Notes: generated by a model from the letters alone, not told the origin. A stretch of 64,000 nt of DNA from Aliiroseovarius sp. M344 (GCF_025140835.1 NZ_CP081153.1:1550001-1614000); one strand, 5' to 3'. Shown: positions 8,685-16,827, numbered from the stretch's first letter. A program made the numbers and translations.

Positions 8685-9368
8685 CTAATGCACCCATTTG
8701 GCTTCGTTTTTCTCGATTGCCGCAATGCGTTCGACGGTTTTCGGATGGCTCATCATCCATGCGGGCATCACACCGGCCCGGTTTTTCGTCAACGCATCGA
8801 GTTTTCCGAACAAGGTTTTCTGTGGCTCTGACCCGATGCCGGACTTGATCAACAGAGCGGTCGCATAAGCATCGGCTTCATATTCATCACCGCGGCTCAA
8901 TCCAGCCGCAAGGAGGCGGGTCAACATGCGTGCGACATAGACACCCGCACCGGGCAGAAACCGCGATATCATCATCGACAGAACGGTGCGCAGGGCGTTT
9001 TGACCGGCAAAGTCGATCATCCGTTTGCGCGCGTGCCCCAGTGCCACATGTCCAAGTTCATGCGCGATCACACTGGCCATTTCTTCGGCACTGACACGGC
9101 CCTGTTGGTATTCTTTGAAGAACCCGCGCGTGATGAATATCCGACCGTCCGGCGCGGCCAGCCCGTTCACCGGATCGATTTCGTAAATGTGGACCGGAAT
9201 CTCGGCGATATCCAACGATGCGGCCATCCGGTCGGTCAGGGCTTTGAGCTTGGGATCCGCCAACCGTGTGGATTGGCTATCCAGCTCGCGATGCGTGCGC
9301 CAGACCGAAAAATGATAGAGCAGCAGGCCATAGGCGACGGGCAGCAGGATAGGCAAAAGCTTCAACAT
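8685..9368 (-). CDS. M48 family zinc metalloprotease
   Basis: 227 residues. An N-terminal hydrophobic segment (LLPILLPVAYGLLLYHF) anchors it in or exports it to the membrane. The zinc motif HELGH is at residues 103-107, in SVIAHELGHVALGHARKRM, and the third ligand is in the later GDEYEADAYA. It is shorter than HtpX and lacks HtpX's four-helix arrangement, so it resembles the minimal peptidase M48 domain proteins. It is last in the long minus-strand run that begins at moxR. A short hairpin at 8672-8686 overlaps its stop codon but has no T-run. Confidence 0.88.
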   Translation of the reverse strand: MLKLLPILLPVAYGLLLYHFSVWRTHRELDSQSTRLADPKLKALTDRMAASLDIAEIPVHIYEIDPVNGLAAPDGRIFITRGFFKEYQQGRVSAEEMASVIAHELGHVALGHARKRMIDFAGQNALRTVLSMMISRFLPGAGVYVARMLTRLLAAGLSRGDEYEADAYATALLIKSGIGSEPQKTLFGKLDALTKNRAGVMPAWMMSHPKTVERIAAIEKNEAKWVH

Positions 9369-9414
9369 GCGACCTATATGGGGATATTCCGGCGCGCGCG
9401 AAAGGGGTTATACG

Positions 9415-10038
9415 TCACTCAACACGCGCGTTTGCGCCGTTCTGTCGCGTTTGCGCCCTCAAAACGGCCCGGATCCAGGCAAACATCCCGGCCGCGACCA
9501 CCGCCGCCACGAGGAACCCGGCCAGGTTGCCCAGCAGGGACGCAAGGCTTTCGATCCGCGCGGCGAAACCATAGCCAAGACCCACATAGAGCGTGACCCA
9601 TATGGTTTCGCCCAGTATGTCCCATATTGTGAACCGAAGCCAGTTCAGTCCGGTGGCTCCGGCAGCAAAATTAACCCATGGCCCAAGCGGCGCAACCGCC
9701 CATGTGGACAGAAAAACACCCTTGCCGCCGTGGCGATCGGTGAAGCCTTGCGCGCGTGTCAGCACGGCTTTTCGCGCGGGGCTGCGGGCAAGTCGGTCCA
9801 GCATGTCCCGGCCGCCGTACCGGCCAAGTGAATATCCGGTCTGATCGCCGATCACGGCCCCTGCAAATGCCGCCGACACCACATTGGTCAGCGCCAGATC
9901 GCCCGCCGCCGCGAACGCCCCGCCGGCCAGCATCATCAGCGATGTGGGGATCGGTACGGCCAGACAGGACAGGAAGGCCGAGGCGAACACCACCCAAGGT
10001 CCATACGTCGACAGAAGTGCAAAGACGGCGTCGGTCAT
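9415..10038 (-). CDS. DedA/VTT-domain membrane protein
   Basis: 207 residues with about five hydrophobic stretches. DedA-family features are GAVIGDQTGYSLGRYGG, the arginine-containing FLSTWAVAPLGPWVNFAAG and the re-entrant LAVPIPTSLMMLAGG. Members are thought to move lipids or keep membrane potential; the substrate is not deducible here. Start and upstream stop overlap (ATGA at 10035-10038), so it is coupled to the small membrane protein before it. Confidence 0.88.
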   Translation of the reverse strand: MTDAVFALLSTYGPWVVFASAFLSCLAVPIPTSLMMLAGGAFAAAGDLALTNVVSAAFAGAVIGDQTGYSLGRYGGRDMLDRLARSPARKAVLTRAQGFTDRHGGKGVFLSTWAVAPLGPWVNFAAGATGLNWLRFTIWDILGETIWVTLYVGLGYGFAARIESLASLLGNLAGFLVAAVVAAGMFAWIRAVLRAQTRQNGANARVE

Positions 10039-10427
10039 TGGCCCGATCCCGCCGTGTTTGCGCCGCCGTTCCCGTCCACCCCCTGCGTGGCGCGGAAGCC
10101 CTCAATCGCCTCTGTGATCTGCAGGATCAGGACGTCGACCGGGATGCCGCGGTCCTGTGCCAGATGTTCCAAATTGCGAAAGCCTTCGGCGCGTTCCGGG
10201 TCGCCCAATACGTCTATGACAACCTCGCGCGGGATGCGCCAGGAATGCACGACATAGCGGGGCGTCATCCAAGCCGCGACCGGCTGATCGCGGTGCGCCG
10301 GATCATTCCAATAGACCCAACTGGACACAGTGCGCGTGCCAAAAAACACCCCGGCGGCCAGCGCAATCGCCAAAATTACAGTGGCCACGGGTGCCGCGCG
10401 CCAGATGCGTTTTATGAATGAGAACAT
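10035..10427 (-). CDS. Small membrane-anchored protein of unknown function
   Basis: 130 residues from the ATG at 10427, preceded by AAGGAAACCGC; an ATG 18 bases upstream (10445) has no comparable RBS. One membrane segment (APVATVILAIALAAGVFFG, about residues 10-28) is followed by a roughly 100-residue domain outside the membrane, containing WNDPAHRDQPVAAWMTPRYV and a helix-rich ending. I do not recognise the family. It is coupled by a 4-base overlap to the DedA gene and follows the VWA gene, so it probably belongs to the envelope-related MoxR/VWA transcription unit. Confidence 0.7.
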   Translation of the reverse strand: MFSFIKRIWRAAPVATVILAIALAAGVFFGTRTVSSWVYWNDPAHRDQPVAAWMTPRYVVHSWRIPREVVIDVLGDPERAEGFRNLEHLAQDRGIPVDVLILQITEAIEGFRATQGVDGNGGANTAGSGQ

Positions 10428-10479
10428 TGCGGTTTCCTTGCCCATTTCTTTTTAACGTCGGGGCGAAGGTTTTCCGTCG

Positions 10480-11664
10480 CTACCGGCCCAAATCTTTCAT
10501 GCCCCGCTCAATGCCTTCAAGCGTCATTGGCACCATACGGCCCTCGAATATCTGGCCGATCATCTGAACGGATTGGGTGTATTTCCAGTGATGCTCGGGC
10601 AGGGGATTGATCCACAGGTTATCCGGCCATTGTTCCCGCGCACGTTCCAACCAGACCTGTCCGGCCTCGTCGTTCCAATGCTCGTTGGCGCCGCCGCGAT
10701 AGGCAACCTCATAGGGGCTCATCGAGGCATCGCCGACAAAGATGCATTTGTAGTCCGCGCCATAGGTGCGCAGCACGTCCCATGTGGGGGTCTGATCGTT
10801 CCAACGGCGCGCATTGTCGCGCCACACGCCTTCGTAAAGGCAGTTGTGGAAATAGTAGTATTCCAGATGCTTGAACTCGCTGCGGGCGGCGGAAAACAAC
10901 TCTTCCACCACCTTGATATGCGGGTCCATTGATCCGCCAACATCCAGAAATAGAAGGACTTTCACGGCGTTGTGCCGCTCGGGGCGGGTTTTTACATCCA
11001 GATAACCATGTTCGGCTGTGGCGCGGATCGTGCCGTCAAGGTCAAGTTCTTCATGGGCGCCGTTGCGCGCCCAGTTGCGCAGGCGCTTCAGTGCGACTTT
11101 GATGTTGCGGGTGCCAAGCTCGACCCCGTCGTCGAGGTTCTTGAACTCGCGTTTGTCCCAAACTTTGACCGCGCGCTGGTGGCGGGACTTGTCCTGCCCG
11201 ATGCGCACGCCTTCTGGATTATAGCCATAGGCGCCGAACGGCGATGTGCCCGCCGTGCCGATCCACTTGTTGCCACCCTGATGGCGACCTTCCTGTTCCT
11301 TCAGGCGCTCTTTCAGCGTCTCCATCAGCTTGTCAAAGCCACCAAGGGCTTCGATCTCGGCCTTTTCTTCAGCGGTCAGGAATTTCTCGGCCATCTTGTC
11401 CAGCCATTCCTGCGGAATGTCCACGGCCTCCAGCATGGCTTCTGAAGAGATTGCTTCAAGCCCTTCAAATGTAATGGAAAAGGCGCGGTCAAACTTATCG
11501 AGGTTTCGTTCGTCCTTCACCATCGCGGTGCGGGCGAGATAGTAAAACCCCTCGATGTCATAGGTGACCAGACCGGCCTTCATGGCCTCAAGAAACGAAA
11601 GAAATTCGCGCAAGGACACAGGGACTTTGTTGGCACGGAGGTTTTCAAAGAATGGCAGAAACAT
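10480..11664 (-). CDS. CoxE-type VWA-domain protein
   Basis: 394 residues from the ATG at 11664 (MFLPFFENLRANKVPVS), chosen because homologues begin with this stretch. The frame extends 15 codons further without family-like sequence. The N-terminal half contains EFLSFLEAMKAGL and WIGTAGTSPFGAYGYNPEG. The VWA domain starts near VKVLLFLDVGGSMDPHI, a variant of the DxSxS metal-site motif (DVGGS), and FVGDASMSPYEV lies further on. CoxE-like VWA proteins work with MoxR AAA+ ATPases in protein maturation or metal insertion; the matching ATPase is upstream at 15119-15979 on the same strand. Confidence 0.88.
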   Translation of the reverse strand: MFLPFFENLRANKVPVSLREFLSFLEAMKAGLVTYDIEGFYYLARTAMVKDERNLDKFDRAFSITFEGLEAISSEAMLEAVDIPQEWLDKMAEKFLTAEEKAEIEALGGFDKLMETLKERLKEQEGRHQGGNKWIGTAGTSPFGAYGYNPEGVRIGQDKSRHQRAVKVWDKREFKNLDDGVELGTRNIKVALKRLRNWARNGAHEELDLDGTIRATAEHGYLDVKTRPERHNAVKVLLFLDVGGSMDPHIKVVEELFSAARSEFKHLEYYYFHNCLYEGVWRDNARRWNDQTPTWDVLRTYGADYKCIFVGDASMSPYEVAYRGGANEHWNDEAGQVWLERAREQWPDNLWINPLPEHHWKYTQSVQMIGQIFEGRMVPMTLEGIERGMKDLGR

Positions 11665-11674
11665 AAAGTCGGGC

Positions 11675-11833
11675 CTAGCGGCTGATGATGATCGAGAAGA
11701 ACAGCGCAATCAGTGCAAACCCAAGCGCATGTACGGTCGCATATTGCGCGATGTCCAGCCGGTTACCGCCACGTTTGCGGGCGCGCAAGACGCCAACCAA
11801 TGCTCCGAAAATAAGCGCTGCGATGACCACCAT
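11675..11833 (-). CDS. 52-residue small membrane protein
   Basis: A short open frame between the DUF2927 and VWA genes. It reads MVVIAALIFGALVGVLRARK, then a basic linker GGNRLDIAQYA, then a second hydrophobic helix (VHALGFALIALFFSIIISR), giving two transmembrane segments joined by a positively charged loop. AAGGGTAGAAGCAGAT precedes the ATG. Its stop is 10 bases before the VWA start and it fills an otherwise empty 218-base interval in an operon-like run. Function unknown. Confidence 0.68.
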   Translation of the reverse strand: MVVIAALIFGALVGVLRARKRGGNRLDIAQYATVHALGFALIALFFSIIISR

Positions 11834-11882
11834 ATCTGCTTCTACCCTTCAAAAAGGGCACGCAAAGAAGGCCCCGATCTGT

Positions 11883-13286
11883 CTAACCCGGCGAAATGGC
11901 CGCGATTTCGCCGAGCCGCGCGCCAACTTGTTCGTTTGAGCCGAAGCCATAACGCGCCCAGCCCAGACTGTCGAGCCTGACAAGCTGGGCTTCCGATGTC
12001 CGGCCTGCAAGGTCCAGCGCCTCGGCCTTGATCATCATTAACGTTGCCAGTAGGGCGGCGTTTTCGGCCCGCATGACCGGGGGAATATGTGCGTTAACGA
12101 TTGAAATCGCGTCCCCGGCGTGACCTGCGGACAACGCATAGGCGGCCAGTTGCACACCCATATGCGCCGCATGCACGGCTGTTTCCGGATTGGCGCGATA
12201 GATCGCTTCGGCCTCGCGGAAGGCTGCGAACGCGCCTTTGCTGTCCTGGCGCATGTTCAGGCGGCCATAGGCGAACAGGCTGAAAGCCAGACGGGTATCC
12301 TGCCAACCCTGGCTGCGCGCAACGGACACGGCCTCGGCTGCGGCTTGCCTGCGCCGCGTTTTGGACTGGCCACCGCCCAGCGCGGTTTCAATCGCAGTTT
12401 TCCAACGATCGGGCGAGCGTCCGCTCAGACGCGGCGCGCCCGACCCGCCAGCCGGGTTCAGGCGGGCAAGTAAGGCAGGCAATCGGGCGGCAACGTCGCC
12501 ACGGCTCATCCCGGACGCCAATTCGGGCGCGTAATAAGCGCGCAGGATCAGCATATCGAACCCTGTCAGCACTGTGTGGAAATTGTCGTCATTGAACACA
12601 CTATCATGCAGGCGATACAGGTCATTCACCGGGCCCAGGGCCTGCGCAACTTCTTCGTGCAGGCAGTCGCGCAATTCTTGCGGGCTGACATCGCCGGGCA
12701 GGAAAACCGCCATCTTGGTACGGCTGCGCATGCGTGCCCAATCCAGCTGCGGGGTGCCGCGTGCCGCCTTGTATTCTTGCCAGCTTGACACGTTGGGCGA
12801 GACGAAACAGGCGGCGTGGGGCACAAGGCGCTGCAATTGGCGTTTAGAGATCACTTCCAGCGTGATCGACGCGGGTTCAGAGCCGGAAACCTGCCGGATA
12901 TTGATCCCGGCTTCGATCCGAAGTCGCGCCATCAAACGAGACAGGTCGGCTGCCATATAGGATGGCGCGTTGCCGGTGACACGCAAGGTCACGGGGCCTT
13001 CAAAACGGGTCAGAACGGGCAGGGGACGACCGCTTTCCAATAGGAATGACAGGTCCAGAAAATCGCCGGCAATCACGCTGTTGGATCGTGCGGGGCGTGT
13101 GATTTGCGTGCTGGCAAAGCTCTTCATCGGCGGCAGGGTGGTGGGCAGTCCAACGCGGCGCGCAGTGACTTCACCGCCATCTGAGGTCCGGTCCGTCGTC
13201 GCGCGCGACCCACCCGGCACGGCGCAGCCGATAAAGGTCAGGCACCCCAAGGCAAGGACGGCTGCTTTTGCTGTTCTGCGCGTCAT
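11883..13286 (-). CDS. DUF2927-domain lipoprotein
   Basis: 467 residues starting at the ATG in TGATG, where the preceding gene stops; a GTG one codon upstream is the alternative. The signal peptide ends in a lipobox, FIGC, with Cys21 as the lipidated residue. The DUF2927 domain covers roughly residues 75-260: GNAPSYMAADLSRLMARLRI, then CLHEEVAQALGPVNDLYRL. The C-terminal 200 residues are helical and TPR-like (alanine-rich, with YGRLNMRQDSKGAFAAFREA). Function is unknown; the His-Glu pair in CLHEEVAQ suggests, but does not prove, a peptidase-like site. It is coupled to the GNAT gene. Confidence 0.85.
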   Translation of the reverse strand: MTRRTAKAAVLALGCLTFIGCAVPGGSRATTDRTSDGGEVTARRVGLPTTLPPMKSFASTQITRPARSNSVIAGDFLDLSFLLESGRPLPVLTRFEGPVTLRVTGNAPSYMAADLSRLMARLRIEAGINIRQVSGSEPASITLEVISKRQLQRLVPHAACFVSPNVSSWQEYKAARGTPQLDWARMRSRTKMAVFLPGDVSPQELRDCLHEEVAQALGPVNDLYRLHDSVFNDDNFHTVLTGFDMLILRAYYAPELASGMSRGDVAARLPALLARLNPAGGSGAPRLSGRSPDRWKTAIETALGGGQSKTRRRQAAAEAVSVARSQGWQDTRLAFSLFAYGRLNMRQDSKGAFAAFREAEAIYRANPETAVHAAHMGVQLAAYALSAGHAGDAISIVNAHIPPVMRAENAALLATLMMIKAEALDLAGRTSEAQLVRLDSLGWARYGFGSNEQVGARLGEIAAISPG

Positions 13287-13741
13287 CACGACCTCCCATA
13301 CCGGATGAACGGCGTTTTGACGCCAATCCGGTCATAGAGTTTGCGGGCGGTGTGGTTGAAATCCTGCGTCAGCCAATAGACCGACGGTGTGCCGTTCTGA
13401 TCTGCTGCGTCATAGACCGCCTCGATCAGCGCGCGTCCGACCCCGGTGCCGCGCACAGATGGGTCGGCGTAAAGGTCCTGCAGGTAACAGACATTTTCTA
13501 TTTTCCACGCATGGCGATGGAACAGGAAATGCACCAGCCCGACAGGCTGATCTTCCACGCAGGCCACCAGGCCGTGGAACTCGTTCGGATCCTCTGACAA
13601 CAGCCGGGCGAAGGTGGTTTCATAGACCTTCGCGTCAACTTCAGTCTCATAATAGCGCAGATAGCCTTCCCACAGGCGATTCCACGCAGATCTATCAGAC
13701 GGCATCAGTGGCCGAACGGTAATGTGAGCATTGTTTCCCAT
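13286..13741 (-). CDS. GNAT family N-acetyltransferase
   Basis: 151 residues covering a full GNAT fold. Strand 1 is ITVRPLMPSDRSAWNRLW. The acetyl-CoA-binding motif A is YLQDLYADPSVRGTGVGRAL, with the usual R-x-x-G-x-G/A core. The end, YWLTQDFNHTARKLYDRIGV, is motif B (aromatic, N, x2, A, x2, L-Y). It resembles general amine or amino-acid acetyltransferases; substrate unknown. Its TGA overlaps the ATG of the DUF2927 gene. The 201 bases upstream, before the RES gene stop, hold a GTGGT/ACCAC repeat region and no other gene. Confidence 0.9.
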   Translation of the reverse strand: MGNNAHITVRPLMPSDRSAWNRLWEGYLRYYETEVDAKVYETTFARLLSEDPNEFHGLVACVEDQPVGLVHFLFHRHAWKIENVCYLQDLYADPSVRGTGVGRALIEAVYDAADQNGTPSVYWLTQDFNHTARKLYDRIGVKTPFIRYGRS

Positions 13742-13942
13742 AACAACACACGCACACCCGTTTTTGTGCCCCCCCAGGCAAGGTGTCGACTGTAGGGGGT
13801 GGCGCGGTGATCACCAAGGGAAACGGTGCGTTTGTTGGGTTGCAGGGTAAAATACCACCAAGGAAAACAATATCTTGTGTGGTGAAATTCACATACCACT
13901 AGGGTGCTTGTCTGGATTGCGCCAAAAGCGGCGAATCGGGTG

Positions 13943-14647
13943 TTACAGGCCGATGACGTCGTAATCCGGTGATCCGGACCATGTGATTTCCCATTTCGCG
14001 CCGGGCCGGACGTTTTGCACGGCCGCCGGGTCGAAGGCGACCAGACAAGTGCCCGACGGGTGTCGCACTGACGGATAGACCAAGCCCCGATGCCCCTCGG
14101 CCCGCAATTTATCGGCCAGCGCCTGACCGCGCGGGTAGCCCTGAGCGGGCTCCGGGTGTAGCGACGGGTGGTCAGGCTGGCCGGTCAGATCAGGGAAGTC
14201 GCCGATAAAATCCGCCAACAGCTCGACATAGCGCACTTTCGTGTCAAAGACGCCGATAAAAGTCAGTTCGCGGGTGTAGTGATAGCCAACCTCGGCGACT
14301 GATGTCATGGCGCTCCAACTACAATACCACGCGCCGCGGTGTTCATCGTTAAACCGGTTGCCACCCGTGCGGCGATAGGTGAAGGCGGCGTTGACATGGG
14401 TCATGCCATACAGGCGCAGATCCGCCTCGCGTCGCGCCCATGCCAATTCGCGTCGGTCGATTCCCGGATCACGGCCACGTTCAGCGGTCTGACGGTCGGA
14501 TGTCATCGCCTCAACTTCGGCCAACAGCGCCATTTCATCGTCACCATCCACCAGCCCGCGCAAGGCGGGCGGCTTGTGATAGGTGGCCGGGATCAGGCGG
14601 ACAAGGGCTCGGTCGCTGACGGATCGCAGGGGCAGGGCCTCGGTCAC
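13943..14647 (-). CDS. RES-domain toxin (putative NAD+ phosphorylase/glycohydrolase)
   Basis: 234 residues. The RES signature is spread over GGNRFNDEHRGAWYCSWSA (Arg and Tyr), SVAEVGYHYTRE (Glu) and, near the end, VYPSVRHPSGTCLVAFDP (Ser). RES toxins such as mycobacterial MbcT deplete NAD+. It overlaps the upstream antitoxin gene by 4 bases, the normal antitoxin-first order. The N-terminal 40 residues (LVRLIPATYHKPPALRG) match the usual start of the fold. Everything needed for activity seems present, so I see no reason to call it degenerate. Confidence 0.92.
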   Translation of the reverse strand: MTEALPLRSVSDRALVRLIPATYHKPPALRGLVDGDDEMALLAEVEAMTSDRQTAERGRDPGIDRRELAWARREADLRLYGMTHVNAAFTYRRTGGNRFNDEHRGAWYCSWSAMTSVAEVGYHYTRELTFIGVFDTKVRYVELLADFIGDFPDLTGQPDHPSLHPEPAQGYPRGQALADKLRAEGHRGLVYPSVRHPSGTCLVAFDPAAVQNVRPGAKWEITWSGSPDYDVIGL

Positions 14648-15051
14648 ATGCCCCCCCGCAACGCATCAACATAGCTGCGCACGCGCAGGAATTGCGGCAA
14701 GCCGTCCTCGATCATCGTGTCGATCGGGCGGGTGCCGTCAAAAAGCGGGCCGGTATTGGCAAGCGTGATCCAGCTGTCGGCAATCGCGTCGTCGAAATAC
14801 AGATGCAGCGACTTGTAGATCCCGACCAGCGCGGACAGACGCAGCATCTGGTCGCGGGTCAGATCGCCCTTGAAGCCGGGGTTGCGGGCACGTTTCCACG
14901 TCGACGTGGACATATCTGCCAGCGCGGCGGCATCTTCCAAACGCAACTCCCAAGCTTGCGCGATCCGGCCATAAGCTTTCAGCGCAACAGCAGCATGGTC
15001 CGAGGTCGGACGCGCCGGGGGCGGGGTCAGTGGTTGCGGGGCGGCGTGCAT
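14644..15051 (-). CDS. Xre/MbcA/ParS-type antitoxin of the RES toxin
   Basis: 135 residues from the ATG at 15051, preceded by AGGAGATGCAAG; a 13-codon longer frame lacks an RBS. The first part (VALKAYGRIAQAWELRLEDA) and the helix-turn-helix LADMSTSTWKRARN are the DNA-binding region; the C-terminal half contains DQMLRLSALVGIYKSLHLYF and the toxin-binding part ITLANTGPLFDGTRPIDTMI (DUF2384 type). It neutralises the RES protein and probably represses the pair. A GGTC-N5-GACC dyad 34-46 bases upstream of the start is a candidate operator. Confidence 0.9.
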   Translation of the reverse strand: MHAAPQPLTPPPARPTSDHAAVALKAYGRIAQAWELRLEDAAALADMSTSTWKRARNPGFKGDLTRDQMLRLSALVGIYKSLHLYFDDAIADSWITLANTGPLFDGTRPIDTMIEDGLPQFLRVRSYVDALRGGM

Positions 15052-15084
15052 CTTGCATCTCCTGTCATGTTGATCAGAAGATAA

Positions 15085-15097
15085 GGTCATATGGACC
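15085..15097 (-). promoter_or_regulatory. Candidate operator of the RES/Xre module
   Basis: GGTCATATGGACC is a perfect GGTC/GACC inverted repeat around ATATG, in the 67-base gap between the moxR stop and the antitoxin start. Xre-type antitoxins usually bind short dyads next to their own promoter. The arms are only four bases, so the call is weak. Confidence 0.3.
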
Positions 15098-15118
15098 CAA
15101 AGTCAAGATCAGATGGGC

Positions 15119-15979
15119 TTACTGGCGGCCGCTACGACCGCCACCCCGCGCCAAAAAGGCCAGACGCTCAAACAGATGCACATCCTGCTCATTCTTCAGC
15201 AGCGCCCCGTGCAGGGTTGGCAAGGCAGAAGCCCCGTCGCGTTTTAGCGTTTCGGGATCAATGTCTTCGGCCAAGAGCAGTTTTAACCAATCCAGCACCT
15301 CAGAGGTCGACGGCTTTTTCTTCAACCCCGGCTGTTCGCGAATTTCGTAAAACTGGGTCAAGGCCTCGGTCAGCAGGCGTGGTTTGATGCCGGGGTGGTG
15401 CACCTCGACAATTTTCGCCAGCGTATCGGCATCCGGAAAGCGGATATAATGGAAGAAACAGCGACGCAGGAACGCATCTGGCAGTTCTTTTTCATTGTTC
15501 GAGGTGATGATGATGATCGGGCGGTTCTTGGCACGGATGGTTTCGCCAGTCTCGTAGACGTGAAACTCCATCTTATCAAGCTCTTGCAGCAGATCGTTCG
15601 GGAACTCGATATCGGCCTTGTCGATCTCGTCAATCAGCAGAACGACGCGCTCATCGGCGTCGAATGCCTCCCACAACTTGCCGCGTTTGATGTAGTTTCT
15701 CACATCATGCACGCGCTCCTCGCCCAACTGGCTGTCGCGCAGGCGGCTGACGGCATCATACTCATACAAACCCTGTTGCGCCTTGGTCGTCGACTTGATG
15801 TTCCATTCGATCATCCGCGCGCCCAGCGCGCCCGCCACCTGCAACGCAAGTTCGGTTTTTCCGGTGCCGGGTTCGCCTTTGACCAAAAGGGGGCGTTGCA
15901 GTGTGACAGCCGCGTTCACGGCAACTTTCAGATCGTCCGTTGCCACATAGCTTTCGGTGCCTTCAAAGCGTTTTGTCAT
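15119..15979 (-). CDS. MoxR family AAA+ ATPase
   Basis: 286 residues. Walker A is GEPGTGKT (35-42), Walker B is VVLLIDEIDKAD, sensor 1 is IIITSNNEKELPDAFLRRC with the arginine finger region, and the sensor 2/lid follows to LARGGGRSGRQ. MoxR ATPases act as chaperones with VWA-domain partners to mature or activate enzyme complexes. The likely partner is the CoxE-like VWA protein at 10480-11664, 3.4 kb downstream on the same strand, separated by a toxin-antitoxin pair and three other genes. No cofactor enzyme (methanol dehydrogenase, CO dehydrogenase) is nearby to reveal the client. Confidence 0.92.
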   Translation of the reverse strand: MTKRFEGTESYVATDDLKVAVNAAVTLQRPLLVKGEPGTGKTELALQVAGALGARMIEWNIKSTTKAQQGLYEYDAVSRLRDSQLGEERVHDVRNYIKRGKLWEAFDADERVVLLIDEIDKADIEFPNDLLQELDKMEFHVYETGETIRAKNRPIIIITSNNEKELPDAFLRRCFFHYIRFPDADTLAKIVEVHHPGIKPRLLTEALTQFYEIREQPGLKKKPSTSEVLDWLKLLLAEDIDPETLKRDGASALPTLHGALLKNEQDVHLFERLAFLARGGGRSGRQ

Positions 15980-16334
15980 CCTGTTACCCCGTCTTTGGTC
16001 GAAAACTCATTCAGGGGCGAGGTAAAGGCGTGTGTCGCGTTTGGCAAGTGCGCGCGACAGGCGGGGCACAAACCAAATGGGGTGAATAAAGCCCAGCTTG
16101 GTGGGGGTTTTGCGGGCAGTGGCAGGTCCGACGCGCGTTCAGGTCATAACCGGGTTGCGGGTTTTCGTTCCGGATCAGGTGTTTACCCGCCAAACACGAA
16201 TTCCTTACAAAGTTGACCCCATTGCCTAGTGACAACAGGCAAAAGCGGGTGTAAACGAGCGCCATAAGAAGCCGGACTTCTGAGGGGCAACAGCGTTGCT
16301 AGGTAGTTTAGGTCTGGTAAGTGAGGGAGTTGGT
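15980..16334. other. 355-base intergenic region between divergent moxR and dksA
   Basis: No convincing gene on either strand. It must hold both promoters. The clearest element is TTGCCT-N9-AGGCAA at 16222-16242, listed separately. A TTGACC at 16213-16218 could serve as a -35 for dksA, but I do not see a convincing -10 at proper spacing. Confidence 0.6.
16222..16242. promoter_or_regulatory. TTGCCT-N9-AGGCAA dyad upstream of dksA
   Basis: Perfect six-base arms separated by AGTGACAAC, starting 113 bases before the dksA ATG. Symmetry and spacing fit a dimeric repressor or activator site. No regulator is assigned. Confidence 0.35.
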
Positions 16335-16757
16335 ATGAAAGCAGAGACTTTTCTGCCCGACGATTACAGTCCTGCCGAAGACGAACCGTTTATGAATGAA
16401 CGTCAGACGGAATATTTCCGTCGGAAGCTTCTGGCCTGGAAAGAAGAATTGCTTGATGAAAGCCGTCACACGCTTGAAGGCTTGCAAGACAACACACGTA
16501 ACATTCCAGACATCGCAGATCGCGCGTCAGAGGAAACCGATCGGGCGCTTGAATTGCGCACACGGGATCGTTCACGCAAGCTGGTCGGTAAGATTGAGCA
16601 GGCATTGCGTCGTATCGACGAAGGCGAATATGGCTATTGCTCGGAAACTGGCGAGCCGATTTCTCTCAAGCGTCTTGATGCGCGCCCAATTGCGACACTG
16701 AGCCTAGAGGCACAGGAACGTCACGAGCGGCGCGAAAAGGTCCACCGCGACGACTAA
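16335..16757 (+). CDS. dksA: DksA-family RNA polymerase-binding protein (single-cysteine type)
   Basis: 140 residues from the ATG at 16335 with GAGGGAGTTGGT before it. The N-terminal coiled-coil region (about 30-105, NERQTEYFRRKLLAWKEELL onward) contains the ADRASEETDRALELRTRDR tip region with the acidic D and A residues of DksA. The C-terminal globular part reads GYCSETGEPISLKRLDARP. Only one cysteine remains of the four zinc ligands of E. coli DksA; this agrees with the DksA of Rhodobacter sphaeroides, known to work without zinc. Role: stringent-response regulation with ppGpp. It is monocistronic, ended by the terminator at 16828. Confidence 0.92.
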   Translation: MKAETFLPDDYSPAEDEPFMNERQTEYFRRKLLAWKEELLDESRHTLEGLQDNTRNIPDIADRASEETDRALELRTRDRSRKLVGKIEQALRRIDEGEYGYCSETGEPISLKRLDARPIATLSLEAQERHERREKVHRDD

Positions 16758-16827
16758 GGTGCGGTTTGGCACAGAATTCGCAGATGGGCGCACATGTCGC
16801 GTGGCATAGGACCCAAAAGCATGGCAG

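Noticed and set aside
8672..8686. AGGGGC-AAC-GCCCCT hairpin between the PIN and M48 genes
   Set aside because: Overlaps the M48 stop codon and lacks a T-run on either strand, so not called a terminator.
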